64,000 nucleotides of DNA from an uncultured Candidatus Poseidoniales archaeon. Lineage in GTDB: Archaea > Thermoplasmatota > Poseidoniia > Poseidoniales > Poseidoniaceae. The position numbers and the translations under genes are program-made. Location: the NCBI GenBank assembly GCA_905181715.1, contig CAJIYT010000003.1, forward strand, positions 1-64,000, in the 5' to 3' direction. This document shows positions 46,583 to 55,551 of this stretch, one piece after another; positions within the stretch are counted from its first letter, which is position 1, and each line of letters starts with the position of its first letter. A model generated the notes under the pieces. It worked only from the letters and a program-made list of their open reading frames with translations, was not told the origin of the DNA and did not search any database.

Positions 46583-47625
46583 GTGATAAACCTGTAAGAG
46601 CGGTTAAACTCAATGTGATAAACGAGCCAAAGGATAGTTATTCAGGTGGTAAATCGTCACTGTGCCCCGGCTGTGGACACGACCAAGTATCAGCGGTCAT
46701 CATCAATGCTGCTTGGGAAAATGGTATTGAACCACATCGTATCGCTAAGATGTCTGGAATCGGTTGCTCATCGAAAACCCCCGCATATTACCTCTCCCAA
46801 TCCCATGGGTTCAACACTGTCCACGGCAGGATGCCAAGTGTCACTACCGGCGCTAACGTAGCCAACAAAGATTTACTTTACCTCGGAGTTTCAGGTGACG
46901 GTGATTCAGCCAGTATTGGAATTGGCCAATTCATCCACGCTATTCGCCGAAATGTCGACATGGTTTACATCATCGAGAATAACGGAGTATACGGTTTGAC
47001 TAAGGGACAATATTCTGCAACTGCTAGCAAAGGTAGCAAGAAAAAGAAGGGCATAACCAACGAAACCCAACCTATCGACATGTGCGCCATGGCCATAAAC
47101 CTCGGCTGTTCTTTTGTCGCTAGATCATTTAGTGGTGCAAAAAAGCAATTGGCATCTTTGATCAGGGCGGCTATGTCTCACAAAGGATTTGCTTTAATCG
47201 ACGTTATATCCCCCTGTGTTACTTTCAATAATAACGATGAATCAATGCGCTCATATGGCTACGTAAAAGAAAACGATGTCGAGTTACACACTTTGGGCTA
47301 TATCGCTCACTTCAATCCGGTTGAGGAAGTAGAAGTTCCCTCAGGGCACTATCGAGATATCACCTTACACGATGGCTCGACCATTCGCCTTGAAACTATC
47401 AGCGAAGAGCACGACCCCAGTGATACAATGGCTGCACTTACTGCCCTTCACGAAGCAGAAGTTGCTGCAAACCACGTCACTGGCCTGTTATACTTCGACG
47501 GCAGTAAACCTGCCTTGCATGAGGACCTTGAAATGGTGGATACACCATTGATAGATTTACAAGAGGACGTTCTAAGACCAAGCAAGGAAGCACTCGACGG
47601 AATAATCGCTGGCTTCCTTGGCTGA
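46579..47625 (+). CDS. korB: 2-Oxoacid:ferredoxin oxidoreductase, beta subunit
   Basis: 348 residues. CPGCGHDQV near residue 28 and GIGCSSKTP are part of the [4Fe-4S] binding site; the thiamine-diphosphate site is GVSGDGDSASIGIGQF ... IENNGVYGLTKGQYSAT. A conserved Cys (SPCVTFNNN) gives a further ligand. The motif set fits KorB of the two-subunit family. It is co-translated with korA by the ATGA overlap. After the stop, a short T-run (GGTTTTTTG near 47668) could act as an archaeal terminator. Confidence 0.92.
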   Translation: MSDKPVRAVKLNVINEPKDSYSGGKSSLCPGCGHDQVSAVIINAAWENGIEPHRIAKMSGIGCSSKTPAYYLSQSHGFNTVHGRMPSVTTGANVANKDLLYLGVSGDGDSASIGIGQFIHAIRRNVDMVYIIENNGVYGLTKGQYSATASKGSKKKKGITNETQPIDMCAMAINLGCSFVARSFSGAKKQLASLIRAAMSHKGFALIDVISPCVTFNNNDESMRSYGYVKENDVELHTLGYIAHFNPVEEVEVPSGHYRDITLHDGSTIRLETISEEHDPSDTMAALTALHEAEVAANHVTGLLYFDGSKPALHEDLEMVDTPLIDLQEDVLRPSKEALDGIIAGFLG

Positions 47626-47787
47626 ATAAGAAATCGCTTGTCACCGATAAGCAATTTATACTGTTAAAGCTTGGTTTTTTGATTAAAATTATAATTAACC
47701 ACTGAATTAAGATGGGTGATAATTGTGTTGTCAAGTAAATAAATTATCAGCAAAGATTTCAATAATAGCAGTTCTCAGGGTGGTGGC

Positions 47788-48150
47788 ATGACCGAAGATG
47801 GTGGGGACGCCAAAGATTCAGAAGTAACTGATTACATAATGGAAACTGGAAAATCAATTTCATCTATCAAAAGGAGAACCAAGACTCTCATCGATGCTGG
47901 CTGGCAACCAATCGGAGGAGCCTCAACCTACCTCAATGATAAGACAATGATTGTATTCACTCAATCTTTAACCAAATCTGCTGCAATTGAGATTGAACTC
48001 GACTATGATCTCATCTCTGCCAGATCCCCTAAATCTCTTGCAGATAAAGTAAAAGTCAAGTTAAGCGAGAACTGGGCCCCCACTGGTTCTGGTTTCGTAT
48101 TCCGTTCAGAGACTGGAGATTTCATCTTCTGTCAGACGATAATTCGCTGA
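47788..48150 (+). CDS. Small protein with two similar halves, DUF1737-like
   Basis: 120 residues, cytosolic, acidic N-terminus. It appears to contain two copies of one unit: RRTKTLIDAGWQPIGGASTY ending in TMIVFTQSL, and DKVKVKLSENWAPTGSGFVF ending in DFIFCQTII. The GWQPIGG element resembles DUF1737 proteins, which have no assigned function. The start is ATG after GGTGGTGGC. An AT-rich 160-bp gap with TATA-like stretches precedes it, so it is probably transcribed on its own. Confidence 0.65.
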   Translation: MTEDGGDAKDSEVTDYIMETGKSISSIKRRTKTLIDAGWQPIGGASTYLNDKTMIVFTQSLTKSAAIEIELDYDLISARSPKSLADKVKVKLSENWAPTGSGFVFRSETGDFIFCQTIIR

Positions 48151-48214
48151 GAAGTATTCTGGCTACCGCTTCTACCGCTGACTTGAAGAATGAGAGGCTA
48201 CTGGCCTATCTGTC

Positions 48215-48287
48215 AGTCTCTTAGTGTAGCGGTCCATCATGGTGGGTTCTGGTCCCGCCGACCTCGGTTCAAATCCGAGAGAGACTA
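48215..48287 (+). tRNA. tRNA-Gln(CTG)
   Basis: The acceptor stem AGTCTCT (48215-48221) pairs fully with AGAGACT (48280-48286), and the discriminator is A48287. The T arm is CTCGG-TTCAAAT-CCGAG (48263-48279). The anticodon arm is GTGGG-TTCTGGT-CCCGC (48242-48258), giving anticodon CTG at 48249-48251. No intron, and CCA is not encoded. The D arm contains GTAGCGGTC as in archaeal tRNA-Gln. Confidence 0.92.
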
Positions 48288-48327
48288 TTTATCTCCAACT
48301 AGACGACTGTCATGTGAGGATGATTCC

Positions 48328-48939
48328 ATGAAGGATGCAACCGAGGTTTTCGACAATTGGGCGATTATTGGCAAGGACGAAGGAATGGAAAAAGGCCATG
48401 CGGCTGCAGTAACAGAAATGCTTGAATTTATTGCCCAAAAGCGCACAGATTCATTCACCGCAATCGACATAGGTTGTGGTAATGGTTGGGTTGTTCGGAA
48501 ATTATCCGACTTTCCCAACTGCACTCACGCAATTGGTATTGATGGTGCAGAGGCGATGATTGCCAAAGCCAAAAACATCGATGCTGAAGGGGATTATCGT
48601 CTCGTGGTATTGCCAGAATACCAACTGGAAGAAAAGGTCGATGTGATTCACTCAATGGAATTTATCTATTATTTACATGATCCAGCACAGATGCTGAATA
48701 TCATTCACAACCACTGGCTGAATAGTGGTGGGCTAGTTGTTTTCGGTATCGATTTCTATGCAGAGCACAAGAGAAGCCATGAATGGCCTGGGTTGTTGGA
48801 TGTGCATATGACTTTGCACAGTGAAGAAGAATGGCTTGCTCTATGGAAAAATGCTGGCTTTATCGATATCACAAGTTGGCGAGCTAACCCTAGTGCAGAT
48901 TTCCCTGGCACTCTGGTTATCACTGGACGTAAATCTTAG
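48328..48939 (+). CDS. Class I SAM-dependent methyltransferase
   Basis: 203 residues from the ATG at 48328, with GAGGATGA just upstream and close after tRNA-Gln. Motif I is AIDIGCGNGWVVRKL. An acidic motif II follows (GIDGAEAMIAKAK), and motif IV region is VDVIHSMEFIYYLHDP. The fold is clear, but the substrate is not: UbiE/small-molecule type is most likely. It overlaps the convergent GT-C gene by 4 bp. Confidence 0.88.
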   Translation: MKDATEVFDNWAIIGKDEGMEKGHAAAVTEMLEFIAQKRTDSFTAIDIGCGNGWVVRKLSDFPNCTHAIGIDGAEAMIAKAKNIDAEGDYRLVVLPEYQLEEKVDVIHSMEFIYYLHDPAQMLNIIHNHWLNSGGLVVFGIDFYAEHKRSHEWPGLLDVHMTLHSEEEWLALWKNAGFIDITSWRANPSADFPGTLVITGRKS

Positions 48940-50258
48940 ATTTGAATTATCAATCTGACGACGAATATCAGGCAGAAGAAAAGAGCCGAACTCACGAGCA
49001 CGACCTTCATACCTTTTGCACTGGCTTCTTCGCTCCATTGCTCGGAAAAACTAGGACCGTTGATGAGAACTCTTGCCCACCATATCCAGTAAAGCCATAG
49101 TCCGATGGCCAATAGAAGTGGAATCAACTCACCGCCTGGTAGATTGAGGTAATCGCGCCATTCAAGATGTACAATTCTCGCCACCAATGCCGCCATAAAT
49201 AATCCAAGAATACGGCGGTAATCATGCATCGACCATGGTATCAGTGCAACCAATAACATCAGATGATAGCCATAATGAAGTTTGGAATAAAGGATAAAAA
49301 TCGCAAGAATACAGAGACTGAAACCACGGATTGAATCCAGATTCCCTTTACCAACCATCGTCCAAATACCGATTATACTGAGGATGAATAAGCCGTGTAA
49401 TAAACCGGTTGGCACAACCAGATTGACCCTAGCCAAGAATGCCCACATCGACATACCGCGTGCGATTGCAATATCCTCTTCAAGGCCGGTAATCCCCACA
49501 GGTTCCTTACCCAATAGATAGAACTCGAGGAAGGGAATGAATTCATCGCCTGCAAATATCAAGAAGGGCAGACAAATGAGGAAAGCACTGCCAATACCGA
49601 GGCCAACAATTCTAAAGCGAGTTTTCCAATCATTGCTATCAAAGAATATCAGCGGGGCTACCAAAGCCGGGAATAATTTGGTCATGGTTCCGATTCCTGC
49701 GAAAAGAGCGGCTTTATACCACAACTTCTTGATTATCATAGCCATGATAAATAATAGGAAAAGTGGTATTATTGTATCATCTTGAACCATAGCAGCAGTA
49801 GTATAGACTGCAAAGGGACTACTTTGATAAAACAACGCAGCGGTAAATCCAACCCTATTGTTTGCAAGTGAAGAAATCATCAGAAACATTAGCCCACTAG
49901 TGAGAAAAGTGAACCCAGTAAACCATAATTGCCAAACGATAATGTCATCGCCGAGAATCATCGGTGGAGTGAGTAGATAATTTATTACTGGTGGAGTCAG
50001 TGTGACATTATCTGTATCGCGGTAAAGTAAATCACCATCGAGAATTGTTCCAGCTCTATCTCTAAATATATCGAGATCTGTATTTGATTCATGATCAGGA
50101 TTTGGCGAAATGATATAGCCAGCGATAATCGGCATTACTGCCAAAAAATTGACCATTAGTAAAGTCAACAAAATTCTACTCTTTGGAGTTTCGTCGACCC
50201 ATTTTAGTATCTTATCGAGTAAAAGGTCGGCCTTAGCAAATAAATTACCGCCCTCCAT
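48936..50258 (-). CDS. Polytopic GT-C-type glycosyltransferase-like membrane protein
   Basis: 440 residues from the ATG at 50258, with GGTGG upstream; a TTG at 50270 is also in frame. There are about eleven membrane segments. The first extracytoplasmic loop contains NTDLDIFRDRAGTILDGDLLYRD, an acidic loop typical of polyprenyl-phosphate-sugar glycosyltransferases (GT-C, GT87-like), and a later loop has FYQSSPFAVYTTAAMVQDD. It probably transfers a mannose-like sugar outside the membrane from a polyprenyl phosphate donor. The next genes encode a DPM1-like enzyme (divergent) and glycan synthesis proteins. Confidence 0.75.
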   Translation of the reverse strand: MEGGNLFAKADLLLDKILKWVDETPKSRILLTLLMVNFLAVMPIIAGYIISPNPDHESNTDLDIFRDRAGTILDGDLLYRDTDNVTLTPPVINYLLTPPMILGDDIIVWQLWFTGFTFLTSGLMFLMISSLANNRVGFTAALFYQSSPFAVYTTAAMVQDDTIIPLFLLFIMAMIIKKLWYKAALFAGIGTMTKLFPALVAPLIFFDSNDWKTRFRIVGLGIGSAFLICLPFLIFAGDEFIPFLEFYLLGKEPVGITGLEEDIAIARGMSMWAFLARVNLVVPTGLLHGLFILSIIGIWTMVGKGNLDSIRGFSLCILAIFILYSKLHYGYHLMLLVALIPWSMHDYRRILGLFMAALVARIVHLEWRDYLNLPGGELIPLLLAIGLWLYWIWWARVLINGPSFSEQWSEEASAKGMKVVLVSSALFFCLIFVVRLIIQI

Positions 50259-50331
50259 TCTTGCCACCAATCCGTGCTCGGACTACTCAACTTATGAGAT
50301 AATGTCTTATTCACGAGCCTAAGGAGGTCAA

Positions 50332-51282
50332 ATGATGACCACAGGGGACAGTGCCGAGGATGTAGCGGTTAGCGTCGTCATTCCTGTGCTTAATGAAGAG
50401 GAAAATATTGTACCTCTAGTCACAGAAATCGTTGAAGCGATGGCTGGAAAAACATTCGAAATACTATTCGTCGATGACGGTAGTAGCGATACTACTGTTG
50501 AGAAAATACTTGCTCAAAGAGAGATTCATCCGATGATTAGAATTCTGAAATTCAAAAGAAATCAAGGCAAGGCAATCGCTCTTGCAGCCGCCTTTGAAAT
50601 CGCTAAAGGAAAAGTCAGCATCACCATGGATGGTGATTTACAAGACGACCCCAAAGAAATCGAAAGGTTCCTCGCCAAAATGGACGAGGGATACGAGATG
50701 GTTTGCGGCTGGCGCGCAAAACGTAAAGACGGTATTGTCAAACGCTGGCCGAGTAAGATTTACAATGCCTTGTCAAGAAAGATTGCTGGTGTAGACTTAC
50801 ACGACATGAATTGTGGTTTCAAAGCATATGACACGGAATTAGCCCGTTCACTTGACCTGTATGGCGATATGCACCGCTACACCCCGGTATTGGGAGCGAT
50901 ACGTGGTGGGAGAATCACGGAAATACCAGTAGATCACAGGCCACGGGTTCACGGAAAATCGAAGTATGGAAACAAGAGATTGCTCAGAGGGTTATTCGAT
51001 TTGATGACGGTTGGCTTCCTATTCTCATTTATGGAAAGACCACTACATCTCTTCGGTAGAATTGGTGGATTCTTTTCGGCAGTAGGTTTCGCAATCTGCA
51101 CCTATCTTGTCGCTTTGAAATATGCTTATGGTGAAGGTATTGGCGAGAGACCATTGCTTATGCTAGGTGTTTTGTTGATCACCGTTGGCATTCAATTATT
51201 CATGCTTGGACTACTCGGAGAGTCATTTGTATACCGCTCAAGGCAGAATCGAAGACTTGATCTGCTCGGTGACGAAATCTGA
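50332..51282 (+). CDS. GT2 family glycosyltransferase, dolichyl-phosphate mannose synthase-like with C-terminal TM domain
   Basis: 316 residues with AAGGAGGTCAA just upstream of the ATG, the strongest ribosome binding site noted. GT2 motifs: VVIPVLNEEENIVPLV, VDDGSSDTT, KRNQGKAIALAAAFE and the metal-binding TMDGDLQDDPKE. The C-terminus has two membrane helices (about 240-300), as in bacterial and archaeal DPM1/GtrB-type enzymes. It makes polyprenyl-phosphate sugar from a nucleotide sugar, presumably for the adjacent GT-C enzyme. The gene abuts the convergent flippase-like gene by one base. Confidence 0.93.
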   Translation: MMTTGDSAEDVAVSVVIPVLNEEENIVPLVTEIVEAMAGKTFEILFVDDGSSDTTVEKILAQREIHPMIRILKFKRNQGKAIALAAAFEIAKGKVSITMDGDLQDDPKEIERFLAKMDEGYEMVCGWRAKRKDGIVKRWPSKIYNALSRKIAGVDLHDMNCGFKAYDTELARSLDLYGDMHRYTPVLGAIRGGRITEIPVDHRPRVHGKSKYGNKRLLRGLFDLMTVGFLFSFMERPLHLFGRIGGFFSAVGFAICTYLVALKYAYGEGIGERPLLMLGVLLITVGIQLFMLGLLGESFVYRSRQNRRLDLLGDEI

Positions 51283-52188
51283 TTATTCCTCTTCCAATGA
51301 AAGTGTAGCATAGATTGAAGAGCCGATTGCAAAAGCGATTAATTCGGCTATGATGCTAACAAGTCTGGAAATTAATGCCAATATCGCACCTACTCCCGCT
51401 GCAGCCAGAGGGGCCATCAATTGTGTAAGTGCACCTTCTCTAGCACCGAGTCCTGCCGGGAGAATTATGATGGCGAAACCGATTGCCCATGCCAGACTGA
51501 AGACCGAAATCAATACAATCAAATCAACCTCTATACCGATTCCAGATAATAATAATTGATGAGCGACACCCCATCCTATCCAACCTGCTACCAGCATCAA
51601 CAACGCTTGTAAATACGTTTTACGATTCATTGCTACTGGTGCATCCCACTTACCTCTACCAAGCAAAGCGATGGGTTTTCTCAATACTTTCTGTAGTAAA
51701 TCAGGCGATATAAGTGGGAAGAGGCTAACTAATGCTGCGCCTAAAATAATAGTCTCATAAATACTATCATTGTAGAGAAGAAAGAGACTTCCCGCGATTA
51801 GTGCTGAAGAGATACTGAGAATAAATTCCCAAGCAAATGACTCCAATACAACCTGTGGACCCCAGCGGCGAGCAAGCCATGCTCTGCCAGCGATAAGTGT
51901 CACTTTCCCAGGCACATATTTGCCAAGATTACTTACCCACCAAATAGCATATGCACTCTTGCTAGGCATTTTTGCCCCACAACCTCGCATGATGACTATC
52001 CAAATCGCTGGCCATAAGGCCATCATCGACAATATCAATGCACAACCAGCCCAAAATGAAAGACTTGGGGAGGAGATTGTATCGGCTAGAGAATCCCAAC
52101 TTGAATGGAGATCACGAGCAACAAATGCAAATGCAATAATTATTATTGCTACTGCCAAGAGTTGGCTAAGAGTTTTTTTACCAGTCAT
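51283..52188 (-). CDS. AglD/LPG-synthase-TM-like (flippase-like) membrane protein
   Basis: 301 residues with about eight membrane segments. LGKYVPGKVTLIAGRAWLARRWG and the C-terminal LPAGLGAREGALTQLMAPL match the lysylphosphatidylglycerol-synthase transmembrane (UPF0104/AglD) family. Members associate with glycosyltransferases in surface polysaccharide and N-glycan assembly. The start overlaps the GT4 gene stop by 4 bp, so the two are co-translated. Confidence 0.85.
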   Translation of the reverse strand: MTGKKTLSQLLAVAIIIIAFAFVARDLHSSWDSLADTISSPSLSFWAGCALILSMMALWPAIWIVIMRGCGAKMPSKSAYAIWWVSNLGKYVPGKVTLIAGRAWLARRWGPQVVLESFAWEFILSISSALIAGSLFLLYNDSIYETIILGAALVSLFPLISPDLLQKVLRKPIALLGRGKWDAPVAMNRKTYLQALLMLVAGWIGWGVAHQLLLSGIGIEVDLIVLISVFSLAWAIGFAIIILPAGLGAREGALTQLMAPLAAAGVGAILALISRLVSIIAELIAFAIGSSIYATLSLEEE

Positions 52189-53303
52189 AGTAAACCCTCC
52201 ATAAAGGAACTTATGCGTTTTGCAACCTCATTCATATCACGGTCACTAACACTGCCTGCAGCATTACGACTCATCTGCTGCCAGGTGCCTTGGGTGGCAA
52301 TCGAATTCAATGCCACCTCTATGGATTCAGCAGATTCATCAATCAATTGGCCGTTTTCGCCATTGATTATCAACTCTGAAATTTGACCGACATCGGTGGC
52401 GATTACCGGGGTGCCACAAGCTAATGACTCGATTATAGAGACGGGCATCCCCTCGCGTTGTGAAGGCAAAAGGAATAGGTCTGCTTCATGGTAATATTTT
52501 GGCAATTCATGGTTAGCGACAGCACCTGAAAAAGCCATATTTAGCAATCCTGCTGCGCCTTCTTTTAATTCAGGCAAATATGGCCCGTCACCAACAATTG
52601 TGAAGTTCCAATCAGGCATTATTCGTGCTGCTGCAACAATGTGGTCAACACCTTTGGCTTGAGTGATTCGGCCAACGAAAAGTACTTTTTTGTTGAACTC
52701 CTCTTTGGGTTTTGCATTGAATAAAGAGAGATCAACCCCCATCGATTCAACCGTAACCGGACAATTTACCAGCCGTTTGATTACTTGCTCTTGTTCATTG
52801 GAAACACAGATTATTCCATCGGCTTTGCGCAATATTCCAATCGAGATTCTCCGTAATAAACGACTCTTACGCATCAGATTAAAATCTGTACCGTGAACAT
52901 GAATTACTAATTTCTCTCCCTTCCGAGCCTTAGCTGTGAACATTCCACTTGGCAGAATCCAATGAGCATAGAGTACATCGGCTGAAATCTTCGCAGACTC
53001 TACGCGTATTGCCTTGCTAGCATTGCGCAAAAACGACCAAGAAAGTAACCAATTCCATGGTTTTAGCGCGACCTTATGCATTGAACCAGTATAGGCCATA
53101 ACCTCGCGCTTATCCGACGCATAACGGAATCTATGTATGGGGATGTCTTCCCATTCCTCGTATTCTGCACTAGATGCATGATGTGGTGCTATGATAGTGA
53201 TTTTTTCATCTTTAGCGAGTGCTTTGGCTAAATTGAAAATAAATGGTGCATTCACATCTCCCCTGAAGCGGGGAAAACTTTGCGTGCAGACAACGATATT
53301 CAA
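52185..53303 (-). CDS. GT4 family glycosyltransferase
   Basis: 372 residues. The GT-B C-terminal domain has KVLFVGRITQAKGVDHIVAA, FTIVGDGPYLPELK and LPSQREGMPVSIIESLACGTPVIATDVG, the E-x7-E motif of GT4. The N-terminal domain begins IVVCTQSFPRFRGD, as in polysaccharide biosynthesis GT4 enzymes. It acts in the cytoplasm on a lipid-linked glycan, probably with the flippase-like gene that follows with a 4-bp overlap. Confidence 0.93.
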   Translation of the reverse strand: MNIVVCTQSFPRFRGDVNAPFIFNLAKALAKDEKITIIAPHHASSAEYEEWEDIPIHRFRYASDKREVMAYTGSMHKVALKPWNWLLSWSFLRNASKAIRVESAKISADVLYAHWILPSGMFTAKARKGEKLVIHVHGTDFNLMRKSRLLRRISIGILRKADGIICVSNEQEQVIKRLVNCPVTVESMGVDLSLFNAKPKEEFNKKVLFVGRITQAKGVDHIVAAARIMPDWNFTIVGDGPYLPELKEGAAGLLNMAFSGAVANHELPKYYHEADLFLLPSQREGMPVSIIESLACGTPVIATDVGQISELIINGENGQLIDESAESIEVALNSIATQGTWQQMSRNAAGSVSDRDMNEVAKRISSFMEGLL

Positions 53304-53336
53304 AACTAGACCTGCCTATAGCAGAGCCTAGCGGCT

Positions 53337-53753
53337 TCAGTCGATAAGCATCCTCATCTCTTCGACACTGCGCAACTCACTGAAGTAGATGGATTCAAAG
53401 GAGTCGTATAGTTCTCTATCACCTAATTTTTCTACTAAATCCAACACTTCGCGATAAACCTGGCTCGCACCCATTTCCGTGCTCAATGAACATTCGAGCA
53501 TTTCTAGGTAAGAATTGGTATGAACAATCGGCAAAGGATCACGTTCTGTTACACAAATTCCACCGAGTTTGACTATCGCTGCTCTGACGAGATTTGCATG
53601 TGCAATAGATTCGGCAACCTCTTGTTCGAATAATGGAGCAAGTTGCATTCTATGAATACCCTTCACGTTAGCGGCGTAGTGTGCATACATATTTATCGCT
53701 CTCAACTCAAACCCGAGGGCTTGGTTCATCTTGGCAAGTATTGTGTCCATCAT
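53337..53753 (-). CDS. Ferritin-like/bacterioferritin-like di-iron protein
   Basis: 138 residues, four-helix bundle. Candidate metal ligands are Glu in LGFELRAINMYAHYA, Glu and His in EQEVAESIAHANLVR, Glu in LSTEMGASQVYREVL and Glu in FSELRSVEEMRML. The pattern E-x..H is that of ferritin-like enzymes. It could store iron or act on peroxide. The length is slightly short for bacterioferritin (about 155 residues). It follows the GT4 gene by 33 bp and ends the block on the minus strand. Confidence 0.75.
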   Translation of the reverse strand: MMDTILAKMNQALGFELRAINMYAHYAANVKGIHRMQLAPLFEQEVAESIAHANLVRAAIVKLGGICVTERDPLPIVHTNSYLEMLECSLSTEMGASQVYREVLDLVEKLGDRELYDSFESIYFSELRSVEEMRMLID

Positions 53754-53843
53754 TTAATCACATCTTTAGGTTGACCTGAAAGTATTACCCCTCAGTTGCC
53801 TGATGTAGCGAATAATATGTATCTATAATAGTCCTTTGGTTGA

Positions 53844-54014
53844 TCAAAGAAAACGCATCAACAACTTTGAAACCCAACTGAGCATTAAAATTATCATAAA
53901 AGATGCTATGGCCATTCTACCAAGTGACCTCTTTGGTTTACTTGGAGGAAAAGGGTCTATTCCCGATCTTAAGGCCGCAGCCAACTGTTCAAGATCCTCC
54001 TCAATGGTGACCAT
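53844..54014 (-). CDS. Small single-TM protein (candidate)
   Basis: 56 residues from the ATG at 54014 (an adjacent ATG at 54017 is possible). The N-terminal part is an amphipathic acidic helix (VTIEEDLEQLAAALRSG), then a Pro-rich turn (DPFPPSKPKRSLG), then one hydrophobic helix near the C-terminus (MAIASFMIILMLSWVSKLL). This is a tail-anchored layout. It fills an otherwise empty 310-bp gap between the ferritin-like gene and the Nudix-MBL gene. A competing 68-residue plus-strand frame over the same bases is less protein-like. No family recognised. Confidence 0.4.
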   Translation of the reverse strand: MVTIEEDLEQLAAALRSGIDPFPPSKPKRSLGRMAIASFMIILMLSWVSKLLMRFL

Positions 54015-54066
54015 CATACACCGATATAGGCATATGTCTTGAAACCAATGGTGACATCCCACTTCC

Positions 54067-55551
54067 ATGAGCGAAGTTCCAGCCGGTCTTTCGCTTGGTA
54101 ATCTTGAGCGAAGAGCACCCCGTCCTTCAGCCACATTAATGGTTACCAGAGATGGTAGAGAGGGAGTCGAAGTTCTATTGGGCAGGCGAGCTGAAACCAT
54201 GCCAGCATTCCCAGAATACTGGGCTTTTCCCGGCGGCGGCATAGCAAGTTGTGATAGAGAATCTGTCGAGCAATTGCCACATCTAAATCTGGCTCAAGCT
54301 GCGATGTTTAGAGAATTGGTCGAGGAATTAGGCCTAGCGCCAAAGAATGGTAAACTCGTGGCGGTAGATGAGGGAAATAGAATGCAGGTAGTTGCCGACA
54401 AAAATAATTGGCTAAGACTAGTCAGCTCTGGCGAAATACCCTGTGATAATGAAGGGGTACGCTTGATATCTAAGCGAACGACACCGCCTTTTGGTCCAAT
54501 GCGTTTTGAAAACTCATTCCTGCATATCCATGCGGGTGATGTTGTAGCAGATTTTTCACTAAGTGGTCAAACCGAGTTCGTCGATGCCAGATGGGTCAAG
54601 CCAAAAAATCTCATCGCAGAATGGAAATGTAACTCGATTAAAGTAGCACCACCGGTGGTTAGTCTATTGATAGAAGTTGCACGTTGTCTAGAAAATAATG
54701 CTGATGACATGAATGCAGTGGCACTCGATTTGGAAAACCGGATGCCTGGAAGAAATTCGATTCTCTTCGCCCATGGTGTCGAAGTCGTCCCGGTTCCAAC
54801 CGCCACCTTACCTCCTGCTGACCACACCAATTCCTATCTTGTTGGCGACCCTGAAGGTGATTTCATCCTAGTAGATCCTGCCTGCAGGTCGGAAAAGGCA
54901 ATCAAAGAACTACTCATAGCCGTTGGACGTCATCAAGGTGAGTTGGTAGCCATGATGTTCACCCACCGTCATTTGGACCATCTTGGTGATGTCGAGTTAT
55001 TGAAGCAGACTTTCCCCGTTCCGATTTGGGCATCGAAAGAAACAGCTACAGCAATTCCATGTGATCGTATCCTTGTGGATGGCGAAATCTTGCAATTAGG
55101 AAGTCAGCAATGGCAGGTACTCGACACGCCCGGTCATTGTACTGGTCATCTTTGTCTATTTTCCGAATCCGGTTTAATCGCCGGTGATATGGTCGCAGGA
55201 ATCGGGACGATTCTCATCCCTCCAAGTGATGGCGACATGAATATGTACCTCGAGCAATTACGTCGATTGAGTGATCTAAAACCTCATTTGATATTCCCTA
55301 GCCATGGACCGGTCATCCCTCTCCCCCTAGAGAAATTGGAGTATTATATCACTCATCGAAGAAAACGCCACCAAAGGGTTCTCGCTGCAACTTCTCGTCA
55401 TAATTCCACAGCAGATATTGCTATAGATGCCTATTCTGACACACCGGATGCGCACCCCATTCTAGCAGAAGATCAGACTCTTGCTCACCTCTTAGCGTTG
55501 GAAAGAGAACAAAAGGTTGCACAGAATAAACTTGGTTGGGTGATTTCATGA
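54067..55551 (+). CDS. Nudix hydrolase fused to metallo-beta-lactamase (LACTB2-like)
   Basis: 494 residues. The N-terminal Nudix domain has PGGGI (residues 55-59) and RELVEELG (82-89), with about 10 extra residues inserted in the Nudix box, as in NUDT19/coenzyme A-type hydrolases. The C-terminal MBL domain (about 245-440) has FTHRHLDHLGD (His300, His302, Asp304, His305), His357 in TPGHCTGH, Asp374 in AGDMV and His413 in PSHGP, a complete di-metal site like mammalian LACTB2. It hydrolyses a phosphoanhydride and probably cleaves RNA or a thioester. The stop overlaps the NFACT start. Confidence 0.9.
   Translation: MSEVPAGLSLGNLERRAPRPSATLMVTRDGREGVEVLLGRRAETMPAFPEYWAFPGGGIASCDRESVEQLPHLNLAQAAMFRELVEELGLAPKNGKLVAVDEGNRMQVVADKNNWLRLVSSGEIPCDNEGVRLISKRTTPPFGPMRFENSFLHIHAGDVVADFSLSGQTEFVDARWVKPKNLIAEWKCNSIKVAPPVVSLLIEVARCLENNADDMNAVALDLENRMPGRNSILFAHGVEVVPVPTATLPPADHTNSYLVGDPEGDFILVDPACRSEKAIKELLIAVGRHQGELVAMMFTHRHLDHLGDVELLKQTFPVPIWASKETATAIPCDRILVDGEILQLGSQQWQVLDTPGHCTGHLCLFSESGLIAGDMVAGIGTILIPPSDGDMNMYLEQLRRLSDLKPHLIFPSHGPVIPLPLEKLEYYITHRRKRHQRVLAATSRHNSTADIAIDAYSDTPDAHPILAEDQTLAHLLALEREQKVAQNKLGWVIS

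Noticed and set aside
48190..48327. Upstream extension of the methyltransferase reading frame
   Set aside because: It would run through tRNA-Gln(CTG). The ATG at 48328 has its own ribosome binding site.
53836..54042. Plus-strand frame of 68 codons in the gap before the Nudix-MBL gene
   Set aside because: It is less protein-like than the minus-strand frame over the same bases, with no start signal.
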